DNA of 64,000 nt from Todiramphus chloris collaris (taxonomy: Eukaryota; Chordata; Aves; Coraciiformes; Alcedinidae), in NCBI GenBank assembly GCA_025345505.1, contig JANVCC010000167.1, positions 807,080 through 871,079 on the forward strand, in the 5' to 3' direction. The translations under genes were made by a program, and so were the position numbers. Positions within the stretch are counted from its first letter, which is position 1. Every line of letters starts with the position of its first letter. Below, in pieces: positions 1 through 12,900 of this stretch. The notes beneath the pieces are model-generated. The model did not search any database. It was not told the origin of the DNA and was given only the letters and a program-made list of their open reading frames with translations.

Positions 1-51
1 TTGCCCTCTCTTTGCCCTTGCCCTCTCTTTGCCCTTGCCCTCTCTTTGCCC
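1..51. repeat. 17-bp tandem repeat at window edge
   Basis: The unit TTGCCCTCTCTTTGCCC occurs three times in perfect register. It probably extends to the left of the window. It is a simple minisatellite in an intron. Confidence 0.85.
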
Positions 52-811
52 TTGCCCTTCCTTTCCTTCTGTTTTCATAGCTCTGTGGCCAGCAGTGTTA
101 CCAGACATCAAAAACCTAGCTGGCAAATTGCATATTCCTGCGGATAGGAAGTTTTCTTTGTCACTTTTAGTTCTCTGTTTTCAGTGCTTGTTTTGCTAAT
201 TTCAAGTATTTTTCACAGGGTTTGTATGGGTGATCTAACTAAATTTTTCAGGTTGATTCCTTGCCCACTTACACTGCTGCCTAAAATTATTATTTTCTTT
301 TTCACTTTTTGAATTTTTTTCTTAATTTTTTTTGGGGGGGGGGGCTAAAAAGAACTCCTGTGCCTGATTTTTCCCCTTTGTCCAGTTCTATCAGCTACTC
401 TAATAAGGGGCATTTTCTGTCTCTCCCAACTTTGTCTTCCATCTTCAGATCATTGCTGCTGCAGCAGTGCTGTTAGTATAGCAGTTAACTCTTACTGTAG
501 GAATTAGCCTGTGATCGTTTGCTACGTTGACTGTAACATAACTGAAAGAACCTGAGGACAGGAGAGATTGTGAGTGTCTGAGCAAGCTCTTCCTGATGTG
601 AATAACAGCAGAGAATAGCCCAAGATGACGTGTTAAAACTAGAGATGGTTGTGAAGCACTGCAGGAGGAAAAGAAAGCATGGATCTGCTCTGTTCCTAAT
701 CTGTAGGACAATAATAAGCATGTCTTTGAGCAGATATCATCAAGGAAGGGCATCGAGCAAGGCTGCTTGAATTTCAGAGTTGTTTTGGTTTTTTTTTCCT
801 TTCATTTACAG
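1..811. other. Intron, 5' part cut by window
   Basis: This is the end of the intron before the first visible exon. A 17-bp tandem repeat fills the first 51 bp. A G run lies at about 334-343 and T-rich sequence at 270-335. Nothing else is recognised. Open frames on the minus strand at 445-753 have no recognisable protein. Confidence 0.7.
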
Positions 812-981
812 CTGATCCTACCGCTCTGGGATTCATCATTTCTCCATGGTCTCTCCTGTTGCTTCCATCTGGCAGCATATCGTTCACTGATGAAAATGTC
901 TCCCAACAAGACCTGCAAGCGTTTATGGCACCAGAGGTTCTCCAGAACCATTCTCTATCATCTCTGCTGGACGTTGAAAAG
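812..981 (+). CDS. PTPN13: PTPN13 exon: KIND domain, first part
   Basis: The 170-nt exon encodes 57 codons, equivalent to about human residues 42-98, in the KIND (kinase non-catalytic C-lobe) domain. Recognisable stretches are [20 protein letters not shown] and APEVLQN. The acceptor is a T-rich tract followed by CAG at 809-811. The first base of the opening Ala codon comes from the previous exon, which is outside the window. The exon ends after Asp-Val-Glu-Lys in phase 0. The donor is GTGCAG, a weak match to the consensus. The frame would stay open for about 23 codons if the intron were retained. Confidence 0.93.
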
Positions 982-3900
982 GTGCAGTACCTCTTCTTTG
1001 GCAGACAGCTGTTGTATGTTACTGTTGATCCCTCCACTAGACACCTTTAAACTGTCCTTTTTGTCTCCCTGTCATTCTTGATGTGTAGGTGTAAGTGTTG
1101 ATTTCTTTTTGTGAGAGGGGGAGGAACTCCTCCTTTCTTTTTGCCCACGTAAGTGGAATGCTGATACTGATTGCCTGCACTTCTGAAGAAGGGTCTGTGT
1201 GCAGGTCCCTGTCTTGTGTGCTTTTGCCAGCCATACTTGAGCAGTAGCTGCACAGGATAACTGACTGTCGGACTAGTAAGCAACTCCAAGTAGTAAGCAA
1301 CAGTTTGCCTTCTCTTTCTAAATGAAATCTAATGCCATCAACAGTATTAATTTAAAACTCATCTGTGAGGTAAGCAAAAGAACTATTCAAGCAGGCCAGG
1401 GCTTCAGAAAATATGGTCTTCCAACACTCATCTCAGAAGGAAAAGGTTGTTTTGATTAACAGAAGTATTCCTCAGTTGTCTGCAGAATTATTCCTTTCCT
1501 GTTTCCTTTTCTAACTCTTCCTCCAGGTGAGATGTTCAGGTAGGTAAGGTTGGTGTATCTGATTTCCTTCAGGTCATTGATACTCACAGTTAAAATGACT
1601 GGATCCTCAAATGTTTTCTTAACAATAATTTGTTGCAAATGGTAACGCTTTCCCCAGAAAACCATTCCTTTGGCCTCGTCCAAGGTATGCAGAAAGTGGG
1701 AGTGGGAAGGAAGCTGAGCTCTGTTTCCATCTCTTTGGCTTCTCTGGCTCAGTGTAATCCTTGGAGAAAGCAGCTTGCTGCAGGCAGGGCTGTAAGCTGA
1801 GAACAGTTAGGAGATTTGGCAGTCTTTCTCCAGGAAGAACAGCAACATGCTCTTACTCCAGAGGAAACTGGTATTGGCATCAATTGCTGTTGTGTACATA
1901 AGGACTATTTGAACACGTTCTTCTCGGTTAACATTTTGTGTTTGCAGCTTTTTTTTTCTTCTAAATCTTGTATATAATCAGGGTTTTTAGGACTGTGTCA
2001 CTGAATATCTGCCAAAAAATCCCTGTTTCTCAGTTACTTACTGACCCTTTAAACATCCTCCTTGCCCCACAGTATACTCATGGAATCATAGAACAGTAGG
2101 GGTTGAAAGGGACCTCTGGAGATCAGGTCCAGAGCAGGGTCACCCAGGGCAGCCCACACAGGAACAGATCCAGGGGGGTTGGAAAGTCTCCAGAGAAGGA
2201 GACTCCACAGCCTCTCTGGGCAGCCTGGGCCAGACTCTGGCACTCTCACAGGGAAGAAGTTTTTCCTTGTGTTAAGGTGGAACTTCCTGTGTTCCAGCTT
2301 ATACCCATTACTCCTTGCTTTATTACTGGGCACCACTTGAAAGAGCCTGGCCCCTTCCACTTGACACCCACCCCTCAGATATTTATAGACATTCATAAGA
2401 TCCCCTCTTAGTCTTCTCCTCTCAAGACTAAACAACCCCAGTTCTCTCAGCCTTTCTTCATATAAGAGTTGTTCAAGAATCTGATGTACTCTGAATTCAT
2501 TGAATAATAAACAAGAAGACAAAACTGGAAGTGACTTGCGTTGGAAGTTTGAGTAGAGAAGTAAAAACAGAACACTGACACCCATGCAAATTTGGGATCA
2601 GTTGTGTAGGGTGCAGCTGACAAGCTCTGGAGTCATGCAGTTGGCATTGTTTCTCTTCTTTCAAGTGAGACAACACTGTTGAAGAGAGACCATTGCCTCT
2701 GAAGTGAAGCTACAAAACACACCTTTAAATAGGGCAGGAAAAAAGAGGACTGAAGTGACATGTTTATGCTTTTTGTCAGAGCTGACTTGCATTCTTTATG
2801 TTCAATACGTTACTTTTTGAAAGAGGGAACTGTTGCTATTAAAACATCATCATTGCTAGGATGTTTCTTTTTCGTAATCTTCAGGATGAAAACACTCTGA
2901 GGGACCACTGTGGCCTGTAAGCTCCAGAACACAGCATGTCAGTAGGTAATGACCAAATACTGACCCTCTGCCCAAATGCAGCACTGATTCATTCTCTCTG
3001 ATCACGGCTGTGGGAATTCATTTTATGATAGCTCACTGGAAGGGAATGACAAAGTTGAGATTAAAGGTGGCAGCCACGGTGTTGCTGTTTTCATTGGGAA
3101 ACAACTGGATGTGGAAACAAAGTTTGGCTTTCCATAAGCAAATTACTTATAAAGCCATGTACAAAATAAATGAAAAGCCTTTAGGTTGTGGGTTTAAGCT
3201 TTAGCATGAAGTTCATGAAGCTTTAGCATGAAGTTCAACAAGGATAAGTGTAGAGTCTACACCTGAGGAGGAACAACACCATGCACCGGTACAGGTTAGG
3301 GGTAGACCCACTGGAAAGCAGCTCCATGGAGAGGGACCTTGGTGTTCCGGTGGACAATGAGTTCTCCATGGGACAGCAATGGGCCCTTGTGTCCAGGAAG
3401 GCCAATGGTCTCCTGGGGGGCATAGAGAAGAGTGTGGCCAGCAGGTCGAGGGAGGTTCTCCTCCCCCTCTACTCTGCACTGGTGAGACCATATCTGGAGT
3501 ATTGTGTCCAGTTCTGGGCTCCCCTGTTCAAGAGGGACAGGGAAATACTGGAGAGAGTCCAAGGGAGGCTATGAGGATGATGAAAGGGCTGGAACATCTC
3601 TCTGGTGAGGAAAGGCTGAGAGCCCTGGGGCTGTTTGGCCTGGAGAAGAGAAGCCTGAGAGGGGATCTTATGAATGGTTACAAATATCTGAGGGGTGGAT
3701 GTCAAGTGGAAGGGGCCCAGGCTCTTGTCAGTGGTGCCGTGGGATAGGATGAAAGGTAATGGTAGCAAGGTGAACACAGGACGTTCCACCTCAACATAAG
3801 GAAAAACTTCCCTGTGAGGGTGCCAGAGCCTGGAAGAGGCTGCCCAGAGAGGCTGTGGAGTCTCCTTCTCTGAAGACTTTCCAACCCCCCTGGATCTGTT

Positions 3901-6900
3901 CCTGTGTGGGCTGCCCTGGGTGATCCTGCTCTGGCAGGGGGGTTGGACTCCATGATCTCCAGAGGTCCCTTCCAACCCCTGCCATTCTATGATTCTAAGT
4001 TCATGAAGCTTTAGAATGAAGTTCATGAAGCTTTTGGCTTTGGACTTGAGATTTGGAATTGGGGGTACTGATCCACAGCCAGCTAAATAGGAGCCAGCAG
4101 TGTGCCCAGGTGGCCAAGAAGGCCAAGGTAGTGGATGGATCACCATCCCTGGGCATGTTTAAAAGTTGTCCAGATGTGGTGCTTAGGGATGTGGTTGAGC
4201 AGTGGACTTGGTAGGGTAGGGTTAATGGTTGGATGATTTTAAGGTCTTTTCCAACCTAACCAATTCTATGAGATGATTGAACCCGTTTTGTGTTTGAGCT
4301 CTACTTGATTTTTTTTGTGTGTGTGAGTTTTCAGCAAAACTGGGGGCAAAACCCAATTAACTGTTCTGCTAGCATGGGATGGTACAAATCCATTTGAAGC
4401 AATCCTGCTGCTGCTCTTCTTGTTCTCAGTTGAAAGCCCTGTGGATAAATCCCATAGCTGTTTTTTACAGCCATAGTCTGAAGGTGCCATCTCCCAGTTA
4501 CTCATCCCGCAGTTGCTTACGTGAGACCCTCCAGTTGAATTCTCAGACATGTACCAGTGCTTGCAAAGACTTGAAGACTTCTCAGGATGGCAGTGGTATG
4601 TTCCTGAACATGGAAAAACAATCTTTGATACTGCATGAGGGGGAGAAAAAAGAAGCCTGGAGTATCTGTAATCCTGGTTTACAATCCCCCAGTTAGGAAC
4701 TACACAGTATAGTCCAGTATGGTTCAAATGTATCAGCCCACCAGACCTGTAACAGCCACTCTCTGTGAACCCCCCTCCCTCCCTAGAGGACAAGAGAAAG
4801 GGAATGAGGGGGAGAGACTGAGCCATGAGAAAAGGGAACTAGAGCAGCTTTAATCAAAGTGAAAATCATCACAGTAATAATGGAATATATACAACTATAT
4901 ACAAAACCAGTACCAACCCAACCCCGTGATGGTAATTACTTCACTGTCACCACTGATGCTGTGGAGCAGGTACTGGGGCAGTCCCAGACTGGGCTCAGTA
5001 GCAGATGGGAGCTGTATTCAGGAGCTGGATTCTGGTGCTGGATTCAGGACACACAGGTCAGGGTGGAAGGCAGGATGGAGAGTCCTCCTGGGATGCTGCA
5101 AGAAGAAACCAGAAGAGGACCAGAAGAGGATCCCCTGCCTCTGCCACCAGCTGCTGCCTGCAGCCAGGGCAGGGAGGGAGACGAGACTGAGATGAAAAAT
5201 AAGATCCTTGAATGGAGTTAGTTCTGTTCTCACTCAAACCAGGACATGGCTGCAGTGTGGGTCAGCCAGCGTGGCTGAACCATACCAGTGAGTAACTGGT
5301 ATATTACTGCCTTATACTCAGGGTCTGTCATGCACTGTGCTAGACAGAGCCCATCCTATGAAATCCACACGGCAGGAGTTTAGCACTGGAGTGCCTCTCC
5401 ACGTTGAGTTCCACTTTTATATCAATAAAGTATGTTGAATTTACCAGAACAATTCTAATAACATCATCTAAGTGTATTTAGTAATTCCTTATTCTGTCAC
5501 AGACCTGTCTGTTGCTCTTCTGAATACACAAAAAAAGGCAAGTCTGGGTTTGGGTTTTTTTTCTATTTTACAATAGAAATCTAAAAATATGTCATAGATT
5601 TTGGGGTTAGTACCTGGCACGGTGAAGTGATGGTATAATAGCTTTTAAACAATCAGAATCATAGGATGCCAGCTTGGAAGGCACCTCAAGGGTCACCTAG
5701 TCCAACCTTTTAAGGTAAAATAAATAAAAAATTAGATGAGCTGGCTCAGCACCCTCTTAGGCTGAGTTTTGACACTGTCCAGTGTAGGGGAATCCACCAC
5801 TTCCCTTAGGAGATGATTCCAATGTTGAATTGCTCTCGGGGTGAAAAATTTTCTTCTGGAATCCCAGTGGAATCTCCCCAGGAGTAATTTGTACCCATAA
5901 TGTGGCCTAAAAAAAAAGGTATTTATGCACCATCCTTTTTCTGAGTCTTGAAGAGTATTTTTTGTTGCCTTGAGTAGGTGAAGAGACTCCTCAGATGAAT
6001 TCTCTTGTAGGACCTTAAGCTAGTTCTAGATGTGTGATTTTTAACAACTCTACATATTTAATATGGGAAGAAGAAAAGAAGAAAATAACTTTTTTTTTAT
6101 CATTTCATAGGTTCTGTTGAGTGCATCCAGTAGCTTTGTACACTGAATTTACACCTAAGCTTTTAAAATCTGGGTGTGACGTACCTGAGTCCAGACAGAT
6201 CTTGTCAATGTCTGTGCCTAGAACTTAAGGTGTTTTGCTTTTAGTTTGTGAAGGGCTGACTGAATTGCTTTTGATTTATTGCTGCCCTTGTACTTGTTGT
6301 TCCTTGCCTGCACTATTATTTAATAAGCTTCTTGCTTGAAGAAGCACAAATCTCATTAATAACTTGGTAGAAAGAGACATCAGTAGTGTATGTTACTTAC
6401 ATGTAACATACACAGTAGTGTATGTTCTTTTACACTTCTTCACCTACATGTGTTTGTGCTCTTAATTCTGAAGTATTTAAAGGTTTTATTCCCCTCCTGA
6501 TGGGTGTAATATGTTGATATTAATTAATGATGAATATGTTTGTATCTTAAAATATCAGTAATAGATTAAGATGACTGCTTTATATTCTTGTGTTCATTCC
6601 TTTTTTTGTTGTTCCTTTGATCCCAATGTTAGGGATCTCTTGACAGTAGGAGCCCACTGCGTCCTGCTAAGGTCTGCTTTGTGTTCAGACTGAAGTTTTA
6701 AGGACACAACCATGAAGTCTGGGCCCCACACTGGGCTGATAGCCTGAAGCACATGTGCTTCTGCTTTCTATCTGAGGTGGAAGCTTCAAATTGAACCCAG
6801 AAGTCAGAGGCACCAGTTAGATGTATTTTCTGTAGCTGCAAATGCTTCTCTGACCCTCAGGGCAAAGGAGCAATTGGCAGGCAACTGAGCAATATACATA

Positions 6901-9900
6901 GGCAAAATTACGCTAATTACTCTGCTTTCAAGTTCTGCTTTCCATTTCGAGTCCTGTTCAAGGAGTTGACAACTGTCTCATGTCTTCCGACAGGTCCACA
7001 TTTATTCTCTCGGCATGGCACTCTTCTGGGGAGCTGACCATGAGGTTCCTCAAAGTCAGGTAAGTTGAGGTTTGGTTTTGCTTAATGTTGCAGACTCAGG
7101 CTTGATAGATTGACTGCATCTGTATTTGGGGTTGTCATCATGAGATGCTGAAGAGTAAGGTTTCTTTCCTCTACTTGGAGTTTCTTCCTGTGCAGTCTAT
7201 GAGGGTGGTGATGGTGCCTTGCAGAAGGAAGGTGCTGCTATTACATTTCATTTCCTTTCCATGAAGATATGCCTGGGCTGCTCTCTCCTGTAGTGTCACA
7301 GGCTGAAAGGCAACAGATGAAGCTGCTGACAAAGGCAAAACCATTTATTTGACTTGAGACTTATATCAAAAGAAATATTTTAAAACCATTGTTACTTTGT
7401 TCAAACTAAACTTGTTCTCTGTGCTGCCCTAACTTCGGTGAGTCTGGGCTTGGCACGGACCAGATGCTGACAGTACACGATGGTGAAGAAAAGGTGTGAA
7501 TTGTTTGGAAGAGGGAGTAGACTCTTGATACTTATTGACTTGTCAGTCAGTGCAGATACACTTGCTGGGTTGTTACTGCTCACTGGGGCTACATCGCACA
7601 CCCAGCACAACTGGACTCCAAACCTGACAGGAGATGATGCAAATCATCACCCTCCTGGTTGCTCCTTCCCCACCTCCAATTAAAACCTTAGAAGACAATA
7701 TCTAAAAGAGTGAAAATAAGATTAAATTCATCAAAAAAACCCCAAACCATTTCACAATGGACTTGCAGTTGAAGGACTGTGGGCATTGTGCAGCTCAAGG
7801 ACAAGAAGCTATTTCTGGTTTGTATTTCGGGTCAGCCCTCTGTTGTTAGGTGTACAGGTAAGGAAGGAAATCTGGAAGTTCCCAACATTTTCTTGCACAG
7901 AGTGGTAGTTGGGCTCTTGGTTGTTCAGAGTTGGAAGCAGCTGACTGAATGCAAAAGCCAGAAAATTGGGTGCTTTATCTTTTTGATAAGACAGTGTTTT
8001 TCCAAAGACACCATGCTGAGGTATGCCTGGAAAGAAAGGGGGAACAGAACTCTAGAATTTAACCTTTGGGATCTTCTCCTGTGCTGCCTTTACCCCGTGG
8101 AGTTAGTGGAGCCAAAAGGATGGTCTGTGTATGGCATTACTTTTAAAGGGTTCATTTGCGTATGCAGATTTTCTGATTTTTAAATGTGGGGTTTTTTTTC
8201 CATACTAGCCTGGTGAATGATCTGCTGCTCTGCTGGGAGCATGGTTGTATCTAAGAGTGATGTTTATGATTAGGTACAACTGCTACACAGTTAGCTGGGG
8301 AAAGCCTGTGACTTTAATTAAATCAGGGTGGTCTGGAATACCTAATTTTTTTCTTAATGGTACAGTTTAAGAACTTGAATACAGGGAAGACTGGAAGATT
8401 GTTATGGTTTGAAGTGCTTTGTGATGCAGAACAATGCTTGTACTTGTTTAGCCTGGAGAAGAGAAGCCTGAGAGGGGATCTTATGAATGGTTTCAAATAT
8501 CTGCAGGGTGGGTGTCAAGTGGAAGGGGCCAGGCTCTTGTCAGTGGTGCCCTGTGAAAGGACAAGGAAGAATAGCTATAAGCTGGAACATAGATTCCACC
8601 TCAATGTCAAGAAAACCTTCTTGCTTCTGAGAGTGCCAGAGCCTGGAAGAGGCTGCCCAGAGAGGCTGTGGAGTCTCCTTCTCTGGAGACTTTCCAACCC
8701 CCCTGGATCTTTTCCTGTGTGGGCTGCCCTGGGTGACCCTGCTTTGGGTCTCCATGATCTCCAGAGGTCCCTTCCAACCCCTACCACTCTATGATTCTAT
8801 TCTTTGTGGGTAACCACCCACTTTGGGAGAGTTGCAGGAAGAAAGATCAAGTCTCAAGTGCCTGTGGCATCTGCAAACAAGTGTTATCCCTGACTGTTGC
8901 ATACCCTGAGGAGTGATATTCCACCTTCAGCGTGCTGGATTAACTGCATGGGTAGAAGAGAATGACACTTAGATTGGCCCTAACCATATGGGTGTTTTCC
9001 TCTACCTATGAAGCTCTGTTTCCTTACCCAGTGGCTTTGCTGGTTTATTCCATAGTTGTTTGTTGATACCATTTGATGATGTCACTGGGCTTTGGAAATG
9101 CTGACAGAGCTGCTGTGAAATATTGGTGAGGTGAGGAGCTGTAGGAAGTGAATGTAGCAGCCAGAGAGTTGCAAAAGGATTGTAACAAGGATTGAATTTC
9201 ATGCTTGTGATGTGCAGAATGTTTAGAAACAACAAGGAAAATGTCCTCTCAACCTTTTTGCTTGTCCCTGAGCCCTTGAGAAGGGAAAGTGTTGGTGTCC
9301 TGACCTTACAGGTGAAGCAGCTTGTTAGCACTGGATTGTTGCAGAGGAGGAAATCAAATCTAGATGCTGAGTGCCTGTCCCCTGATCTACAGCCACTGCT
9401 TTTTTCACCACCTAGACGGTACCTTTCAAACTGGCACTTGCATCACGTGGGCAATTAGTCTCCTGAGTAGGTACTGGCTGCTCAGTAGAGCCCAAAGAGT
9501 GGTGATCAGTGGTGCAGAGTCCAGCTGGAGACCTGGAACTGGTGGAGAGCCCCAGGGATCAGTGCTGGGTCCAGCCCTGTTCAATATCTTTATCAACAAC
9601 CTTGATGACAGGACAGAGTGTCTGCTCAGCAAGTTGGCTGATGACACAAAGCTGGGAGGAGTGGCTGATTCAACTGAAGGCTGTGTGGCCATGCAGCAAG
9701 ATTTGGACAGACTGGAGAGCTGGGCAGAGAGGAAGCTCATGGGGTTCCTAGTATAGGTTAGTACAGGTTAGGGGGTAATCTGAGAGAGTAGCTCCCTGGA
9801 GAAGGACCTTTGAGTCCTGCTAGACAACAAGTTCTCCATGGGACAGCAATGGGCCCTTGTGGCCAGGAAGGCCAATGGTCTCCTGTGGGGCACAGAGAAG

Positions 9901-12900
9901 AGTGTGGCCAGCAGGTCGAGGGAGGTTTTCCTCCCCCTCTACTCTGCCCTGGTGAGACCACACCTGGAGTATTGGGTCCAGATCTGGGCTCCCCAGTTGT
10001 AGAGGGACAGGGAAATACTGGAGAGAGTCCAAGGGAGGATGTGAGGATGATGAAGGGACTGGAACATCCCTCTTGTGAGGAAAGGCTGAGAGCCCTGGCG
10101 CTGTTTAGCCTGGAGAAGCGTAAGAGGGGATCTAATTAATGTCTATAAATACTTGAGGGGTGGGTGTCAAGAAGGCAGGGACAACCTCTTTGCACTTGTG
10201 CCCTGTGATAGGACAAGGGGCAATGGATTCAAGCTCAAGTACAGGAAGTTCCACCTCAAGATGAGGAAGAACTTCTTGACTGTCAGAGTTGTAGAGCATT
10301 GGAATAGACTGCCCAGAGAGATTGTGGAGTCTCCTTCTCTGGACACTCTGAAGACCTCTCTGGGTGCATTTCTGTGTGATCTGCCCTAGTTGTGTCCTGC
10401 TCTGGCAGGAGGGTTGGGTGCAGTGATCTTCAGAGGTCCCTTCCAACCCCTACCATTCTGTGATGTTACCGTGTTAAATGTCTTTTGTTTCTGCACATGG
10501 CACGAGTCACTGTTAACACCTCTTCTCCTATCCTCCTCCTTCTTGTTTGTCACTAGCCTATCAAACTTGGAGATCATCTCAACAGCATCCTCCTCGGCAT
10601 GTGTGAAGATGTAATTTACGCCCGCGTGTCCGTACGGACTGTTCTGGATGCTTGCAGTGCCCACATAAGGAACAGTAACTGTGCCCCTTCTTTTTCATAC
10701 GTGAAGCAGTTGGTCCGACTGGTTCTGGGAAGCCTGCCTGGGGTAAGTCCATGTCACTGAGGAATACGAGAGATGAACGGGAAGAGAGCACAAGTGCTAA
10801 TTCAGTCACTCTGCAATCATTCTTCCTCTTGTTCTACTGTATTGGCAGTTTTGATAAGGGTGGGTGTTGAGGGAATTGCTTCCATCCCCTTGTAACAGTT
10901 TGTCCTCTTGGCAACTCCCTCTGGAATAACCATTCCCAAGGGCTGTCTCTGAGGAAGATAATTTTTCTGAACTGTTTGTCTTCACGGAAAGAAAAGGAAG
11001 GAAAAATGAGAGCACCAAAACAAAAACTTACTCTGGGGGAAGCCTTAGACTTGTGGCTACTTGAAATGCTTCAGAAATGATTGCTCTGAATTCTCTTGGT
11101 TTTGAAAGTTCCTCTTGACTTTTGGAGAGTTGCTTATTAACAAGAGGAGTGACTTGTTAGGCAGTGTGCCAATTCTCTGGCATTTCTGCTCAGCCACCTC
11201 AAGGGAGGTTGGAGTGAGATGGGTGTTGGTCTCTTCTCCCAGGTGACTCATGAAAGGATGAGAAGAAACGGGCTGAAGTTGCACCAGGGGAGGTTGAGGT
11301 TGGATGTTAGGAAAAATTATTGAGAGAGTGGCAAGTTGTTGGTTCCCCAGGGAGGGGGTGGAGTCACCATCCCTGGAGGGGTTCAACAAACACCCAGATG
11401 TGGCACTTCAGGAGATGGCTTAGTGGTCCTGATCATATTTAGTAGACAGTTGGACTTGATGATCTTGAAGGTTGTTTCCAACCTTAATGATTCTGTGATC
11501 ATGTCTGATGATGACAAATGTGTTAAACTGTTTCCAGAAGTGAAAGAAACTAAGAGAACTTATCTTGCAAAGTTGTTATTCCTGGCAGGCAACCTCTGCC
11601 TTCACCTAAACCATTACAACACAACTTCAGAACAGTTGAATAACTTCAAGGTTCTGAGTAGAAAGGAAGGCCATAAACTGTCAATATTGTTAGGTTGTTC
11701 TCTGGCTAATCCCTGCTTTCCTTGTGCTCTCTTCCCAATTAGGACAAATGCCAAGTGATTTATTATTGCTGGAATGGTATCCCATGATGGACCTGAGTTT
11801 TATCCACTTCTATATCACTGAAACTCTTCTAGAGTTAAAATTGGTGTCTGGAGAGACAGCAATGTAATTGCAAGAAAAATTTTTTACTTGATAATGCTTC
11901 CTCTTTAAAAAAAAAAAATTATGATCTAATTGTTAGACAGTTTATTCATGAATCTGGCTTGGAAGCGCTTGCGTGAGGTGAGAGATCCCTGTGATTGTCT
12001 AGTATTTGGCAGTAGCTGATGATTACAGGCCTCTAGAAATAGTGCTGAGCCTGAGCTCCACAATGTATTGTCTAGTCAGTGAGGTTATGTCTGTCAGCCC
12101 AGAGCTCCTGGCTGTAGTGTCTGATGTACCATGTAGTTGCCAAGTGGAGCTAGTCTGTGATACAATGAAATGAAGCCCCACAAGGCCCTTCATCAGTGAA
12201 GCTAGTAATACCAAGATCCAAACTTTAAATTGGGCCAGGAGCTGTAGAAGCAGCCACCGTGGAGAGTGAGTCATCAAGGCTCCAAGTTCTTAATGGCCCT
12301 TGGCAAATTGGCTGCTCTTCCTCATCTTGTCCTTGTCAGCAGGTGTTCAGAGGCAGCTGAAGGTCAGTGTGACAGACTCATCTAGACCAGCCTGACAAAG
12401 ACAACGTTACTGGTCCCAAATACATGTCCAGAGACCTGAATCCAGGTCTTCCTGTCTCTTGTAACATACTGATAATGGTGGAGTGGTGGGACTACTGGCA
12501 GTGCTGAAGTTTTCCTGATCTTCTAGATTTCCTTTTTAACCTAATTCATAACGTGTCACTGTGATGGCTTTGTAAGAAGACAAGAAGAACGTAGCCAAAT
12601 AGAACTGCTGTGTTTTCATGCACATGTCTTCATGCACGTGTCTTCAATGCACGGTAGCTGGAGCTACCCATGGGCTGGTTTTAATGTCCAGTGCTCTGTA
12701 TGCATGTTGGAATTTTTAACTTAATAAAGAGAACCCCCATGTAAATTCTTTGTTCAGAACCACAGTAGAGCTTGATATACCAAAATCAACATGCCTCCAA
12801 TCTTGATTTGCCTTCTCAAAGGCTTCGAGAGGTCTTCACTTTCTAAGGGGTCACCTGGTGGTCTGTGATGCAGGCGTGAGAGGTCCTGTTGGAAGGTTTT

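Larger units (their letters stand above)
982..6993. other. Intron (6.0 kb) with CR1 and LTR remnants
   Basis: It holds four CR1 fragments (2081-2480, 3226-3996, 4088-4272, 5652-5900), a probable ERVL-type solo LTR (4669-5246), and a perfect hairpin (6386-6413). The stretches 982-2080, 2481-3195 and 5901-6993 show only unique, AT-leaning intronic sequence. Confidence 0.8.
7060..10556. other. Intron (3.5 kb) with CR1
   Basis: It holds CR1 copies at 8444-8801 and 9472-10464. The stretches 7060-8443 and 8802-9471 are unique intronic DNA without recognised features. A 134-codon open frame at 7779-8183 has no family resemblance that I recognise. Confidence 0.8.

Noticed and set aside
7779-8183. 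134-codon open frame in an intron
   Set aside because: No recognisable domain, and no splice or conservation support.
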